Assembly: GCA_050298555.1 (NCBI GenBank)
Contig: JBNKUL010000033.1
Coordinates: forward strand, 62,001 to 126,000
DNA from: JAPHSX01 sp050298555
Lineage (GTDB): Bacteria; Pseudomonadota; Gammaproteobacteria; Thiohalomonadales; Thiohalomonadaceae
Length of the DNA: 64,000 nt
Reading direction: 5' to 3'
Shown here: piece after piece, positions 33,927-42,779 of the stretch
Position numbering within the stretch: the stretch's first letter is position 1
Layout: every line of letters starts with the position of its first letter
The notes under the pieces: generated by a model
Databases searched by the model: none
Told to the model about the DNA's origin: nothing
Seen by the model: the letters and a program-made list of their open reading frames with translations, nothing else
Program-made: the position numbers and the translations under genes

Positions 33927-35345
33927 ATGAAGAAGCGCTTAGCATCACTCGCCGCACTTATCGTGTCGATGCTGCTCTCCACAGCTGCGATGGCTGCTGA
34001 AGGGCAGGGTCATGAACAGCTGGATCTGACCAGCAGTGGTATCGGCTTTGCCTCCATCGGCCTGTTTGTCCTGGCCTATCTGTTCGTCATGGCAGAGGAG
34101 TTTACCCACCTGCGCAAGTCCAAGCCTGTAGTGCTTGTTGCCGGTATCATCTGGGCGATGATCGGCGCGGTCTATATGCACCACGGTATGCCGGAGATGG
34201 CCGAGCACGCGGTACGCCACAATCTGCTGGAGTTCGCCGAGTTGATGCTGTTCCTGCTGGTGGCGATGACCTACATCAACGCCATGGAGGAGCGCCAGGT
34301 CTTCGATGCGTTACGCTCCTGGCTGATTCAGAAGGGCTTCGGTTTCCGTAAGCTGTTCTGGCTCACCGGTATCCTCGCCTTCTTCATCTCACCGGTGGCC
34401 GACAACCTTACCACCGCGCTGCTGATGTGTGCGGTGGTACTGGCAGTGGGTGGCGATAACAGCCGCTTTGTCACCCTGGCCTGTATCAATATCGTGGTCG
34501 GTGCCAACGCTGGTGGTGCCTTCAGTCCCTTTGGCGATATCACCACCCTGATGGTATGGCAGAAGGGGATCGTCGGCTTCTGGGGCTTCTTCGCGCTCTT
34601 TATCCCCTCCCTGGTGAACTTCGTGGTGCCGGCGGCGCTGATGCACTTCGCCGTGCCCAACGAGCAGCCGCAGGGCGGCGGCGATGCGGTGGGTATGAAG
34701 CGAGGCGCCAGGCGCATTATTGCCTTGTTCCTGCTTACTATCGTTACCGCCGTTTCGTTCCACAACTTCCTCGGCCTGCCGCCGGTGATTGGCATGCTGA
34801 CCGGTCTGAGCTACCTCAAGCTATTCGGTTTCTTCCTCAAGAAGACTGCGCACAAAGAGAGTGCTGTCGATGTAGAACACGAAGGTCAGATGGGCGACGT
34901 GGTTCCCTTCGACATCTTCAATAAGGTGGCGCGTGCCGAGTGGGATACCCTGTTCTTCTTCTACGGTGTCGTACTCTGCGTCGGTGGTCTCGGCTTCCTC
35001 GGTTACCTCGCCCTGGTCTCAGACGTGATGTACAGCCAGTGGGGGGCCTCAAACGCTAACATCGCCGTGGGCGTGCTTTCCGCCATCGTCGATAACATCC
35101 CGGTCATGTTCGCGGTGCTGACCATGAATCCCGAGATGTCACAGGGACAATGGCTGCTGGTCACCCTCACCGCCGGTGTCGGCGGCTCCCTGCTCTCCAT
35201 CGGCTCTGCCGCCGGTGTTGCGCTGATGGGCCAGGCCCGCGGTAAGTACACCTTCTTCGGTCACCTGAAGTGGGCACCGGCCATTGCCGCCGGTTACGCC
35301 GCCTCCATCGCCACCCATTTCTGGATCAACGCCCATCTGTTCTGA
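33927..35345 (+). CDS. nhaD: NhaD-type Na+/H+ antiporter
   Basis: A 472-residue inner-membrane antiporter of the NhaD family (ion-transporter superfamily). It has an N-terminal signal-like segment (about residues 1-22) and about 12 helices. Family motifs are MEERQVFDALRSWLI, FFISPVADNLTTALLMCAV, GANAGGAFSPFGDITTLMVWQKG and SAIVDNIPVMFAVLTM. It exports Na+ (and Li+) in exchange for protons. The frame extends upstream to 33852, but that part lies in the structured leader; the ATG at 33927 follows AAGAGA. Followed by a strong terminator. Confidence 0.93.
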   Translation: MKKRLASLAALIVSMLLSTAAMAAEGQGHEQLDLTSSGIGFASIGLFVLAYLFVMAEEFTHLRKSKPVVLVAGIIWAMIGAVYMHHGMPEMAEHAVRHNLLEFAELMLFLLVAMTYINAMEERQVFDALRSWLIQKGFGFRKLFWLTGILAFFISPVADNLTTALLMCAVVLAVGGDNSRFVTLACINIVVGANAGGAFSPFGDITTLMVWQKGIVGFWGFFALFIPSLVNFVVPAALMHFAVPNEQPQGGGDAVGMKRGARRIIALFLLTIVTAVSFHNFLGLPPVIGMLTGLSYLKLFGFFLKKTAHKESAVDVEHEGQMGDVVPFDIFNKVARAEWDTLFFFYGVVLCVGGLGFLGYLALVSDVMYSQWGASNANIAVGVLSAIVDNIPVMFAVLTMNPEMSQGQWLLVTLTAGVGGSLLSIGSAAGVALMGQARGKYTFFGHLKWAPAIAAGYAASIATHFWINAHLF

Positions 35346-35381
35346 TGGCGGGGAGGCCTCTCCCATGCCCCTGAAATGAAA

Positions 35382-35409
35382 AAAGCCCGGCAAAAACCGG
35401 GCTTTTTCT
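35382..35409 (+). terminator. Intrinsic terminator after nhaD
   Basis: AAAGCCCGG (35382-35390) pairs with CCGGGCTTT (35397-35405), loop CAAAAA, with T-rich flank to 35409 and an A-run before it, so it may work in both directions. Confidence 0.9.
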
Positions 35410-35668
35410 TGGCTTGACCTTTCCCCCCGTTTTCGCTCACTATTGGCTATAACCTAGCAAACAACTCAGGTAATAACCCTCTTAACTATCAGTGAGTTAG
35501 CCCCAACCTGCGCCTCTTCAGGTAGAGTGATAAAATCAGCAAACTTTTTCACTCGGCATAGCCGATTTAGTGGGCCCAATAAGGTACAATGCTCCGGTTT
35601 GTGTGCCTATTATGCCAACTACAAATCGGCAACTCATTGAAATATATGAAGAAAAGCGAGAGTAATCT
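35410..35668. promoter_or_regulatory. Promoter region of the GltD-like/nifJ operon
   Basis: With the nhaD terminator this makes a 323-base gap without a gene; no coding potential was seen. TACAAT (35585-35590) is a good -10 candidate with no convincing -35, which suggests activator dependence. GCCGATTT (35561-35568) and AAATCGGC (35623-35630) form a perfect 8-bp inverted repeat bracketing the -10. AGTGAGTT near 35490 is nearly inverted as AACTCATT near 35631. Confidence 0.4.
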
Positions 35669-37336
35669 ATGACCGCTAAGGATATGACAGCCAACCTGGA
35701 CCCCGATAAGTATGCCAAGGGGACCGGTGCGCTACGCTCCCGACGTCCTGTTTATATGGATTATCTGCCCCCCTGTAACAACGCCTGTCCGGCGGGGGAG
35801 GATATCCAGGCCTGGCTGGCCCTGGCGCAGGCGGGTGAATACCACGCCGCCTGGCAGAAATTGTTAGAGAACAACCCCTTCCCGGCGATCCATGGTCGGG
35901 TCTGTTACCACCCCTGCGAAACCGCCTGTAACCGTGCCTACACCGATAACGAGGTAAGCATCCATGCCGTTGAGCGTTTCCTCGGCGATATGGCGATGGA
36001 GCAGGGGTGGAAGCCCGAGTTTACCGCCCGCCCCGATGGTAAGCGGGTGATGGTGGTCGGCGGTGGCCCCTCCGGTCTCTCCGCCGCCTATCACCTGACA
36101 CGCCTTGGTCACGAGGTCGAGATCTTCGAGGCCGGTCCGGTGGCCGGCGGCATGATCCACTTCGGTATCCCCGCCTACCGCATGCCGCGCGACGAGCTGG
36201 AGCGTGAGATTCAACGCGTTGAGGAGATGGGGGTGAAGATTCACCTCAACCATCGTGTCGATGACGTACAGGGCGAGATGAGCGCCGGTAATTTCCAGGC
36301 CGCCTTTATCGCCGTTGGCGCCCACCTCTCCAAGAAGATCGACATCCCGGCCCGCGACGCCAAGGGGATGATGGATGCGGTCTCCTTCCTCAAGAGCGTA
36401 GAGAACGGCGAGGAGGTGCAGCTGGGCCGTCGCGTCGCCATTTACGGCGGCGGTAACACCGCGATGGACGCCGCCCGCGTTGCCAAGCGCATGGGCGTGG
36501 ATGAGGCGATGATCATCTACCGCCGCGACCGCGACAATATGGCCGCCCACGACTTCGAGGCCGACGAGGCGCTGGAGGAGGGGGTCAAGATCAACTGGCT
36601 GCGCACCATCAAGGAGGTGGATGGCTCCCACATCGAGGTTGAGGTGATGGAGCTGGGAGAGGATGGTCGTCCGCAGCCCACCGGTCGTTTCGAGAAGCTG
36701 GAGGCCGATTCGCTGATTATGGCAGTGGGTCAGCAGACCGATACCGGCTTCCTCAATCGCGTCTCCGGTGTCGAGTTCCAGAAGGACGGTACCGTGGTGG
36801 TGGGCGACAACATGATGACCGGCGCCGAGGGTATCTTCGCCGGCGGCGACATGGTCCCCTCCGACCGCTCGGTGACCATCGCCACCGGTCACGGTAAGAA
36901 GGCCGCGCGCTACATCGATGCCTGGCTGCGCGGCGAGGAGTACCGTCCGCACCCCAAACACCCCATCGTCGATCACGAGAAACTGCAGCTGTGGTACCGC
37001 ACCAATGCGCCGATGACTGAGCAGCAGCACCTGCCGCTGGCCCAGCGCCTCGGTGGTTTCGAGGAGATCCTGCAGGGCATCAGCGAGAAGGAGGCCCAGT
37101 ACGAGGCCAAGCGCTGCCTCTCCTGCGGCAACTGCTTCGAGTGCGACGGCTGCTACGGTTCCTGCCCCGAGGATGCGATCATCAAGCTCGGCCCCGGCAA
37201 CCGCTACCGTTACGACTACAGCCTCTGTACCGGTTGCGGCGTCTGCCAGGAGCAGTGCCCCTGCCACGCCATCGAGATGATCCCCGAGAGTGCCGCGGGC
37301 CACGTTACCGGCACCGCACCGGAAAACAAGAGATAA
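35669..37336 (+). CDS. GltD-like NAD(P)H oxidoreductase with ferredoxin domain
   Basis: A 555-residue iron-sulfur flavoprotein. The N-terminal Cys-rich helical domain (CNNACPAGEDIQAWL, CYHPCETACNRAY) binds Fe-S as in the glutamate synthase small subunit. FAD motif VVGGGPSGLSAAYHL and NAD(P) motif IYGGGNTAMDAARVA follow. A C-terminal two-cluster ferredoxin domain has CLSCGNCFECDGCYGSCP and CTGCGVCQEQCPCHAIE. It lacks a GltB partner and lies six bases before nifJ. It probably passes electrons between NAD(P)H and the ferredoxin used by the pyruvate oxidoreductase. Confidence 0.85.
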   Translation: MTAKDMTANLDPDKYAKGTGALRSRRPVYMDYLPPCNNACPAGEDIQAWLALAQAGEYHAAWQKLLENNPFPAIHGRVCYHPCETACNRAYTDNEVSIHAVERFLGDMAMEQGWKPEFTARPDGKRVMVVGGGPSGLSAAYHLTRLGHEVEIFEAGPVAGGMIHFGIPAYRMPRDELEREIQRVEEMGVKIHLNHRVDDVQGEMSAGNFQAAFIAVGAHLSKKIDIPARDAKGMMDAVSFLKSVENGEEVQLGRRVAIYGGGNTAMDAARVAKRMGVDEAMIIYRRDRDNMAAHDFEADEALEEGVKINWLRTIKEVDGSHIEVEVMELGEDGRPQPTGRFEKLEADSLIMAVGQQTDTGFLNRVSGVEFQKDGTVVVGDNMMTGAEGIFAGGDMVPSDRSVTIATGHGKKAARYIDAWLRGEEYRPHPKHPIVDHEKLQLWYRTNAPMTEQQHLPLAQRLGGFEEILQGISEKEAQYEAKRCLSCGNCFECDGCYGSCPEDAIIKLGPGNRYRYDYSLCTGCGVCQEQCPCHAIEMIPESAAGHVTGTAPENKR

Positions 37337-37342
37337 GACAGC

Positions 37343-40300
37343 ATGAGTGAGAACAACCAAGCCAAGCAGGTGACCGTGGACGGCGGCAACGCCGTTGCCC
37401 ACGTTGCCTACCGTGTCAGCGATATCTGCTCGATCTATCCCATCACCCCCTCGTCCGACATGTCCGAGCTCTCCGACCTGTGGGCTACCCAGGGGGTACA
37501 GAACATCTGGGGCCAGGTGCCGCAGGTTATCGAGATGCAGAGCGAGGGTGGTGCCGCCGGTACCGCCCACGGTGCGCTGCAGACCGGTGCCCTGACCACC
37601 ACCTTCACCGCCTCGCAGGGGCTGCTGCTGATGCTGCCCAATATGTACAAAATCGCCGGCGAGCTGACCTCCACCGTGTTCCACGTGGCGGCCCGTTCCA
37701 TCGCCGCGCAGGCGCTCTCCATCTTCGGCGACCATCAGGACGTGATGGCGGCGCGCATGACCGGCTGGGCCATGCTCGCTTCCAACTCGGTGCAGGAGGC
37801 GCACGACGCCGCACTGATCTGCCACGCCGCCACCCTGAAGGCGCGTGTGCCCTTTATCAACTTCTTCGACGGTTTCCGCACCTCGCACGAGATCAACAAG
37901 ATCAGCCTCATCAGCGATGAGCAGATCCGCGAGATGATCGACGAGGAGCTGGTGTTCGCCCACCGCAACCGTGCGCTCAACCCGGACAACCCCTTTATCC
38001 GTGGTACCGCGCAGAACCCGGACGTCTACTTCCAGGGGCGTGAGAGTTCCAATACCTTCTACGCTGCGGTGCCCGGTATCGTGCAGGAGACCATGGACGA
38101 GCTGGCCAAACTGACCGGCCGCCAGTACCACCTGTTCGATTACCACGGTGCGGCGGATGCCGAGGACGTCGTGATCATGATGGGCTCCGGCGCACAGACC
38201 GTGCAGGAGACCATCGACGCGCTCAACGCCCAGGGCCGTAAGCTCGGCGTTATCACCGTGCGCCTGTTCCGCCCCTTCAGCACCGAGCACCTGATCGCCG
38301 CGCTGCCCAAGAGCTGCAAGCGCATCGCCGTGCTGGACCGCACCAAGGAGCCGGGCAGTGCTGGCGAGCCGCTCTATCAGGATATACTCACCTCCCTGGC
38401 AGAGGCCCTCGGCAGCGGTACCATCGCCGCCATGCCCAAGGTGGTCGGCGGCCGTTACGGCCTCTCCTCCAAGGAGTTCACCCCCGGCATGGCCAAGGCG
38501 GTGTTCGACAATCTGGCGAGCGACGCGGCGAAGAACCACTTCACCGTCGGCATTAATGACGATGTGAGCAACACCTCTATCGACTACGACGACAGCTTCA
38601 TCATCGAGCCCGACAACGTCACCCGCGCCATGTTCTTCGGCCTCGGTTCCGATGGTACTGTTTCGGCCAATAAGAACTCGATCAAGATCATCGGTGAGAG
38701 CACACCGCTCAACTGCCAGGGTTACTTCGTCTACGACTCCAAGAAGGCGGGTTCCCAGACCACCTCACACCTGCGTTTCGGCCCCGACGAGATCAAGGCT
38801 CCGTACCTCATCACCTCGGCCAACTTCATCGCCTGTCACAAGGCCAACTTCATCGACCAGGTGGAGATGCTGGATAAGGCGGCGGACAACGCGGTGTTCC
38901 TGCTCAACTCCCCGGTCGCCCCCGACCAGGTGTGGGACCAGCTACCGCGCCCGGTGCAGCAGCAGATTATCGACAAGAACATCGAGTTCTACGTCATCGA
39001 CGCCTCCACCGTGGCACGCAACACCGGCATGGGGCGTCGTATCAACACCATTATGCAGACCTGTTTCTTCGCCCTCTCCGGCGTGCTGCCGCGTGATGAG
39101 GCGATCGCCAAGATCAAGGCGGCGATCGAGAAGACCTACATGCGCAAGGGTGTCGAGATCGTCGAGCTCAACTTCAAGGCGGTGGACGCCTCACTCGACC
39201 ATCTGCACAAGGTCGAGGTACCCAAAGAGGTCAGCGCCAGCGTGGGGATGAAACAGGCGGTCTCTGACCTGGCGCCCGATTTCGTCAAAGAGGTCACCGT
39301 GCCGATGCTGATCGGCAAGGGCGACGACCTGCCGGTTTCCAAGATCCCGGTCGACGGCACCTACCCCAGCGGCACCGCCCGCTGGGAGAAGCGCAACATC
39401 TCCGACTTCATCCCCAAGTGGGAGCCGGAGGTCTGTATTCAGTGTGGTAACTGCTCCTTCGTCTGTCCGCACTCGGTCATTCGTGCCCGTTTCTACCACG
39501 AGAGCACCCTGGATAAGGCACCGCAGAGCTTCGAGTCGGCCCCGGTGACCGCGCGCGGCTTCCCCGAGACCCGCTATACCCTGCAGATCTATGCCGAGGA
39601 CTGCACCGGTTGCGGCCTCTGCGTCGAGGCCTGCCCTGCGTTCGACCTGAAAGACAGCACCCGTAAGGCGATCAACATGGACCAGAAGGGGCCGCTGGAG
39701 GTGGCGCGCGCCAATATCGAGTTCTTCGACTCCATTCCGGTCAACTCCCGCTCCACCGTTAACTTCGGTTCGGTGCGCGGTGCCCAGTTCCTGGAGCCGT
39801 TGTTCGAGTTCTCTGGCGCCTGTGCCGGTTGCGGTGAGACCCCCTATGTGCGCCTGCTGACCCAGCTGTTCGGCCCGCGCCTGCTGGTGGCCAATGCCAC
39901 CGGCTGCTCCTCCATCTACGGTGGCAACCTGCCGGCCACCCCGTGGTCGGTGAACAAGGATGGACGTGGCCCCGCCTGGTCCAACTCGCTGTTCGAGGAC
40001 AACGCTGAGTTCGGCCTGGGGATGCGAGTCTCTGCCGACCAGCAGATGATGATGGCCAAGCACCTGCTGAGCGAGATGGGCGACTACTTCGACAAGGAGT
40101 ACATCGACTCGCTGACGGACACCAATCAGGAGATTGGCAGCCAGATGAATGCGCAGCGTGATCGGGTCTGCGACCTGAAGAAGCGCCTGGCTGAGATCGA
40201 CGACCCCAAGGCCAAGGCTCTGCTGACCGTGGCCGATCACCTGGTTCGCCGTTCGGTGTGGCTGGTAGGCGGTGACGGCTGGGCCTACGATATCGGCTCT

Positions 40301-40918
40301 TCCGGTCTCGACCACGCCCTCGCCTCGGGCCGCAATATCAACGTGCTGGTACTCGATACCGAGGTCTACTCCAATACCGGCGGACAGGCCTCCAAGTCGA
40401 CCCCCATCGCGGCGACCGCCAAGTTCGCCGCTGCCGGTAAGGCGGTGACCAAGAAGGACCTGGCGCTGCAGGCGATCTCCTACGGTAATGTCTACGTCGC
40501 CCGCGTGGCGATGGGCGCCAACCCGCAGCAGACGCTGCAGGCGATGCGTGAGGCGGAGGCCTATCCGGGCCCGTCCATCATCCTTGCCTACAGCCCCTGT
40601 ATCGCCCACGGTATCGACCTGCGTAACGGCCTGTCGCAGCAGGAGAAGGCGGTGGAGTCCGGCTACTGGCCGCTGATCCGCTACAACCCGCAGCTACGTC
40701 AGGCGGGTAAGCGGCCGTTTATCCTCGACTCCACCCGTCCGACCATTCCGCTGGAAGAGTTCGCGTACAACGAGCAGCGTTACAAGCTGTTGCAGAAGAA
40801 CAACCCGGAAGAGGCGGCGCGCCTGATGAAACTGGCGCAGGAGTCGCTGGACCTGCGTTGGCACACCTACGAACACATGGCCGAGCAGGAGCCGGCCGAG
40901 TTCCAGCCGGTAAGCTAA
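37343..40918 (+). CDS. nifJ: Pyruvate:ferredoxin (flavodoxin) oxidoreductase
   Basis: A 1191-residue single-chain PFOR. Domain order is normal: pyrimidine-binding domain I (YPITPSSDMSE), transketolase-like domain II, a gamma domain, a two-cluster ferredoxin insert (CIQCGNCSFVCPHSVIR and CTGCGLCVEACPAF), a further cluster and TPP domain (CAGCGETPYVRLLTQLFG; GDGWAYDIGSSGLDHALASGRN). The reaction interconverts pyruvate + CoA and acetyl-CoA + CO2 with reduced ferredoxin or flavodoxin. In autotrophs it can fix CO2 onto acetyl-CoA. Pairing with the upstream flavoprotein suggests an NAD(P)H-linked system. A terminator follows directly. Confidence 0.96.
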   Translation: MSENNQAKQVTVDGGNAVAHVAYRVSDICSIYPITPSSDMSELSDLWATQGVQNIWGQVPQVIEMQSEGGAAGTAHGALQTGALTTTFTASQGLLLMLPNMYKIAGELTSTVFHVAARSIAAQALSIFGDHQDVMAARMTGWAMLASNSVQEAHDAALICHAATLKARVPFINFFDGFRTSHEINKISLISDEQIREMIDEELVFAHRNRALNPDNPFIRGTAQNPDVYFQGRESSNTFYAAVPGIVQETMDELAKLTGRQYHLFDYHGAADAEDVVIMMGSGAQTVQETIDALNAQGRKLGVITVRLFRPFSTEHLIAALPKSCKRIAVLDRTKEPGSAGEPLYQDILTSLAEALGSGTIAAMPKVVGGRYGLSSKEFTPGMAKAVFDNLASDAAKNHFTVGINDDVSNTSIDYDDSFIIEPDNVTRAMFFGLGSDGTVSANKNSIKIIGESTPLNCQGYFVYDSKKAGSQTTSHLRFGPDEIKAPYLITSANFIACHKANFIDQVEMLDKAADNAVFLLNSPVAPDQVWDQLPRPVQQQIIDKNIEFYVIDASTVARNTGMGRRINTIMQTCFFALSGVLPRDEAIAKIKAAIEKTYMRKGVEIVELNFKAVDASLDHLHKVEVPKEVSASVGMKQAVSDLAPDFVKEVTVPMLIGKGDDLPVSKIPVDGTYPSGTARWEKRNISDFIPKWEPEVCIQCGNCSFVCPHSVIRARFYHESTLDKAPQSFESAPVTARGFPETRYTLQIYAEDCTGCGLCVEACPAFDLKDSTRKAINMDQKGPLEVARANIEFFDSIPVNSRSTVNFGSVRGAQFLEPLFEFSGACAGCGETPYVRLLTQLFGPRLLVANATGCSSIYGGNLPATPWSVNKDGRGPAWSNSLFEDNAEFGLGMRVSADQQMMMAKHLLSEMGDYFDKEYIDSLTDTNQEIGSQMNAQRDRVCDLKKRLAEIDDPKAKALLTVADHLVRRSVWLVGGDGWAYDIGSSGLDHALASGRNINVLVLDTEVYSNTGGQASKSTPIAATAKFAAAGKAVTKKDLALQAISYGNVYVARVAMGANPQQTLQAMREAEAYPGPSIILAYSPCIAHGIDLRNGLSQQEKAVESGYWPLIRYNPQLRQAGKRPFILDSTRPTIPLEEFAYNEQRYKLLQKNNPEEAARLMKLAQESLDLRWHTYEHMAEQEPAEFQPVS

Positions 40919-40926
40919 CGGAAGTG

Positions 40927-40952
40927 AAAAGGGCGCCTGGTGCGCCCTTTTT
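40927..40952 (+). terminator. Intrinsic terminator after nifJ
   Basis: AAAAGGGCGC (40927-40936) pairs with GCGCCCTTTTT (40942-40952), loop CTGGT. It ends 20 bases before the M48 peptidase start. Confidence 0.9.
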
Positions 40953-40972
40953 GTTGCTATGGAGTTTATGTG

Positions 40973-41773
40973 ATGAATGTACGCCGTTTTTCCCTGTTTG
41001 CACTGCTTGGCGCAGCGCTGCTCGCCAGCGGTTGCGCCACCAGTCCGACCGGTCGCAGTCAGCTACTGCTGGTCTCTGAGGCACAGGCGATCTCCGCCTC
41101 GCGCCAGGCCTATACCAATACGGTGAAAAAGCTGGATGAGGAGGGCAAGCTTCTCACCGACGAGGCGGTGACCGGGCGGGTACAACGCATCACCGATGCC
41201 CTGGTCGAGCAGGCGGTGAAGATGCGCCCCGACAGTGCCGACTGGGCCTGGGAGGTGCAGGTGATCGACGATGCCGAGGAGGTCAACGCCTGGTGTATGG
41301 CGGGGGGCAAGATGGCAGTCTATACGGGACTGCTGCAGAAGGTCGAACCGACGGACGACGAGCTGGCGCAGGTGATGGGCCATGAGATCTCCCACGCCCT
41401 GGCCAACCACACGGCAGAGCGTATGTCGGTGGCGATGGCGACCTCGTTAGGGGTAACGGTGCTTGCCATCGCCACCGACAGAGACGAGGTGGCGATGGGG
41501 ACCGCAGTGCTGGCCGCCAAGCTCGCCATCGAGCTGCCCAACAGCCGTGGCGGCGAGAGCGAGGCCGACGAGATCGGTATCGAGCTGGCGGCCCGCGCGG
41601 GTTACGACCCCTATGCCGCGGTCAGCCTGTGGCAGAAGATGGAGAAGGTGGGGGGCGCCAATCCACCGCAGTTCCTTAGTACCCACCCCAGCCCGGCCAA
41701 TCGCCAGCAGCGCCTCAATGTGCTGGCGCAGAAGTGGTGGCCGGTCTATGAAGCGGCGAAGGCGAAAGATTAA
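40973..41773 (+). CDS. M48-family periplasmic metalloprotease lipoprotein
   Basis: A 266-residue lipoprotein (lipobox LASGC, Cys21) with the zinc peptidase motif HEISH at residues 137-141 and a third-ligand ESEADEIG motif near 190. It is similar to LoiP/YcaL-type M48C proteases, which act in outer-membrane protein quality control. Upstream in-frame codons to 40940 overlap the nifJ terminator; the ATG at 40973, after GGAG at 40961, is the better start. A MotY-like gene follows after 60 bases. Confidence 0.9.
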   Translation: MNVRRFSLFALLGAALLASGCATSPTGRSQLLLVSEAQAISASRQAYTNTVKKLDEEGKLLTDEAVTGRVQRITDALVEQAVKMRPDSADWAWEVQVIDDAEEVNAWCMAGGKMAVYTGLLQKVEPTDDELAQVMGHEISHALANHTAERMSVAMATSLGVTVLAIATDRDEVAMGTAVLAAKLAIELPNSRGGESEADEIGIELAARAGYDPYAAVSLWQKMEKVGGANPPQFLSTHPSPANRQQRLNVLAQKWWPVYEAAKAKD

Positions 41774-41833
41774 AGTCCTGCGCCTCAGCTGCCGACTATA
41801 GGGGTAACGACGGAACTAATCGGGGGCTTCGCC

Positions 41834-42694
41834 TTGCGCTACCTTCTTCTCATCACACTGTTACTGCCCTTCGGCGTCGCCAGCGCGGCGCTGCATAGCT
41901 ATGGGGCCAGCGAGCACGAGTCACGCTGGGAGAGCGCCTCCTCGCGCCTCTACTGCTCGCTGAGCCACGAGATCCCCTACTACGGCAAAGCGGTGTTCGA
42001 GGCTGAGGCGGGCGCCGAGCTGGCGATGAAGCTGCAGGTCAAGGCGCAGCCGCTACAGGGCGGCAGTGCACGCCTGCTCTCCAGCGCGCCGCAGTGGCAG
42101 CACCAGCGGCGCGGCAACGACCTGGGTGAGGTGGACTATAAGCGCAGCCGCACTCCCATCACCCTGGAGCAGGCGACCGCACGCCGTCTGCTGCTGGAGC
42201 TGGAGCAGGGGATGTTCCCCTCTTTTTACTACCAGGACTGGGTCGATGGGGGTGATCAGGTACAGGTCTCCCTCTCTGCGGTGAATTTCCGCGCGGCGAT
42301 GGGGGAGTTCGTAGACTGCCTGGCGGTGCTGCTGCCGTATAGTTTTGATTATGTGCAGCAGAGCAAGCTCTACTTCGCCTTCGCCAAGCACGAGCTGAGT
42401 GATGAGGCGAAAAAGCGCCTCGATGAGGTGGCCGAGTACCTGCTGGGCGATGAGGCGGTGAAGCTGGTGGCGGTCTACGGCCGTACCGACAACCGCGGGT
42501 TCCGCCACTATAACGACGCCCTGGGCCAGCGCCGCGCTGAGGCGGTGCGCGACTACCTGCTGGCCAAGGGGGTGGATGGCGACAGGCTGCAGATCATGCT
42601 CAAGTCCTACGGTGAGCGCAAACCGGTGGCCAGTAACCGCAGCAAAAAGGGACGTGCCCTCAACCGGGTGGTTGAAGTCACGTTGTCAAAATAG
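41834..42694 (+). CDS. MotY-like OmpA-family protein
   Basis: A 286-residue exported protein with signal peptide (about residues 1-18, VASA). The N-terminal domain (SRLYCSLSHEIPYYGKAVFEAEAGAELAMKLQVKA) resembles MotY, the T-ring protein of sodium-driven flagellar motors. The C-terminal OmpA-like peptidoglycan-binding domain is at about 170-285 (YFAFAKHELSDEAKKRLDEVAEYL; NRSKKGRALNRVVEV). The start is TTG at 41834; no ATG lies near the signal peptide. A link with Na+ energetics and nhaD is only suggestive. No other flagellar motor gene is in the window. Confidence 0.82.
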   Translation: MRYLLLITLLLPFGVASAALHSYGASEHESRWESASSRLYCSLSHEIPYYGKAVFEAEAGAELAMKLQVKAQPLQGGSARLLSSAPQWQHQRRGNDLGEVDYKRSRTPITLEQATARRLLLELEQGMFPSFYYQDWVDGGDQVQVSLSAVNFRAAMGEFVDCLAVLLPYSFDYVQQSKLYFAFAKHELSDEAKKRLDEVAEYLLGDEAVKLVAVYGRTDNRGFRHYNDALGQRRAEAVRDYLLAKGVDGDRLQIMLKSYGERKPVASNRSKKGRALNRVVEVTLSK

Positions 42695-42720
42695 TCATCG
42701 TCCCGCGCTCCCGGTATAAT
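42692..42720 (+). promoter_or_regulatory. Candidate sigma-70 promoter for argG
   Basis: TAGTCA (42692-42697), 17-base spacer and a consensus TATAAT (42715-42720). The -35 starts at the stop codon of the MotY-like gene. A short hairpin GGCACC/GGTGCC (42743-42759) lies in the leader. Confidence 0.6.
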
Positions 42721-42779
42721 CCCCGGTTCAATTTTTCTGGTCGGCACCCGCGCGGTGCCCAGCTGAAACGGGAGTTCCC

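Noticed and set aside
35864..38539. Very long antisense open frame of 891 codons opposite the GltD-like gene and nifJ
   Set aside because: It lies opposite two genes with full motif support and has a repetitive His/Gly/Val/Asp-rich composition typical of the shadow frame of GC-rich codons.
39191..40609. Antisense open frame of 472 codons inside nifJ
   Set aside because: Same reason; the plus strand encodes intact ferredoxin and TPP motifs and the antisense product has no recognisable domain.
42743..42759. Hairpin in the argG leader as a riboswitch or terminator
   Set aside because: The stem is only 6 bp with no T-run and no wider structure; probably incidental.
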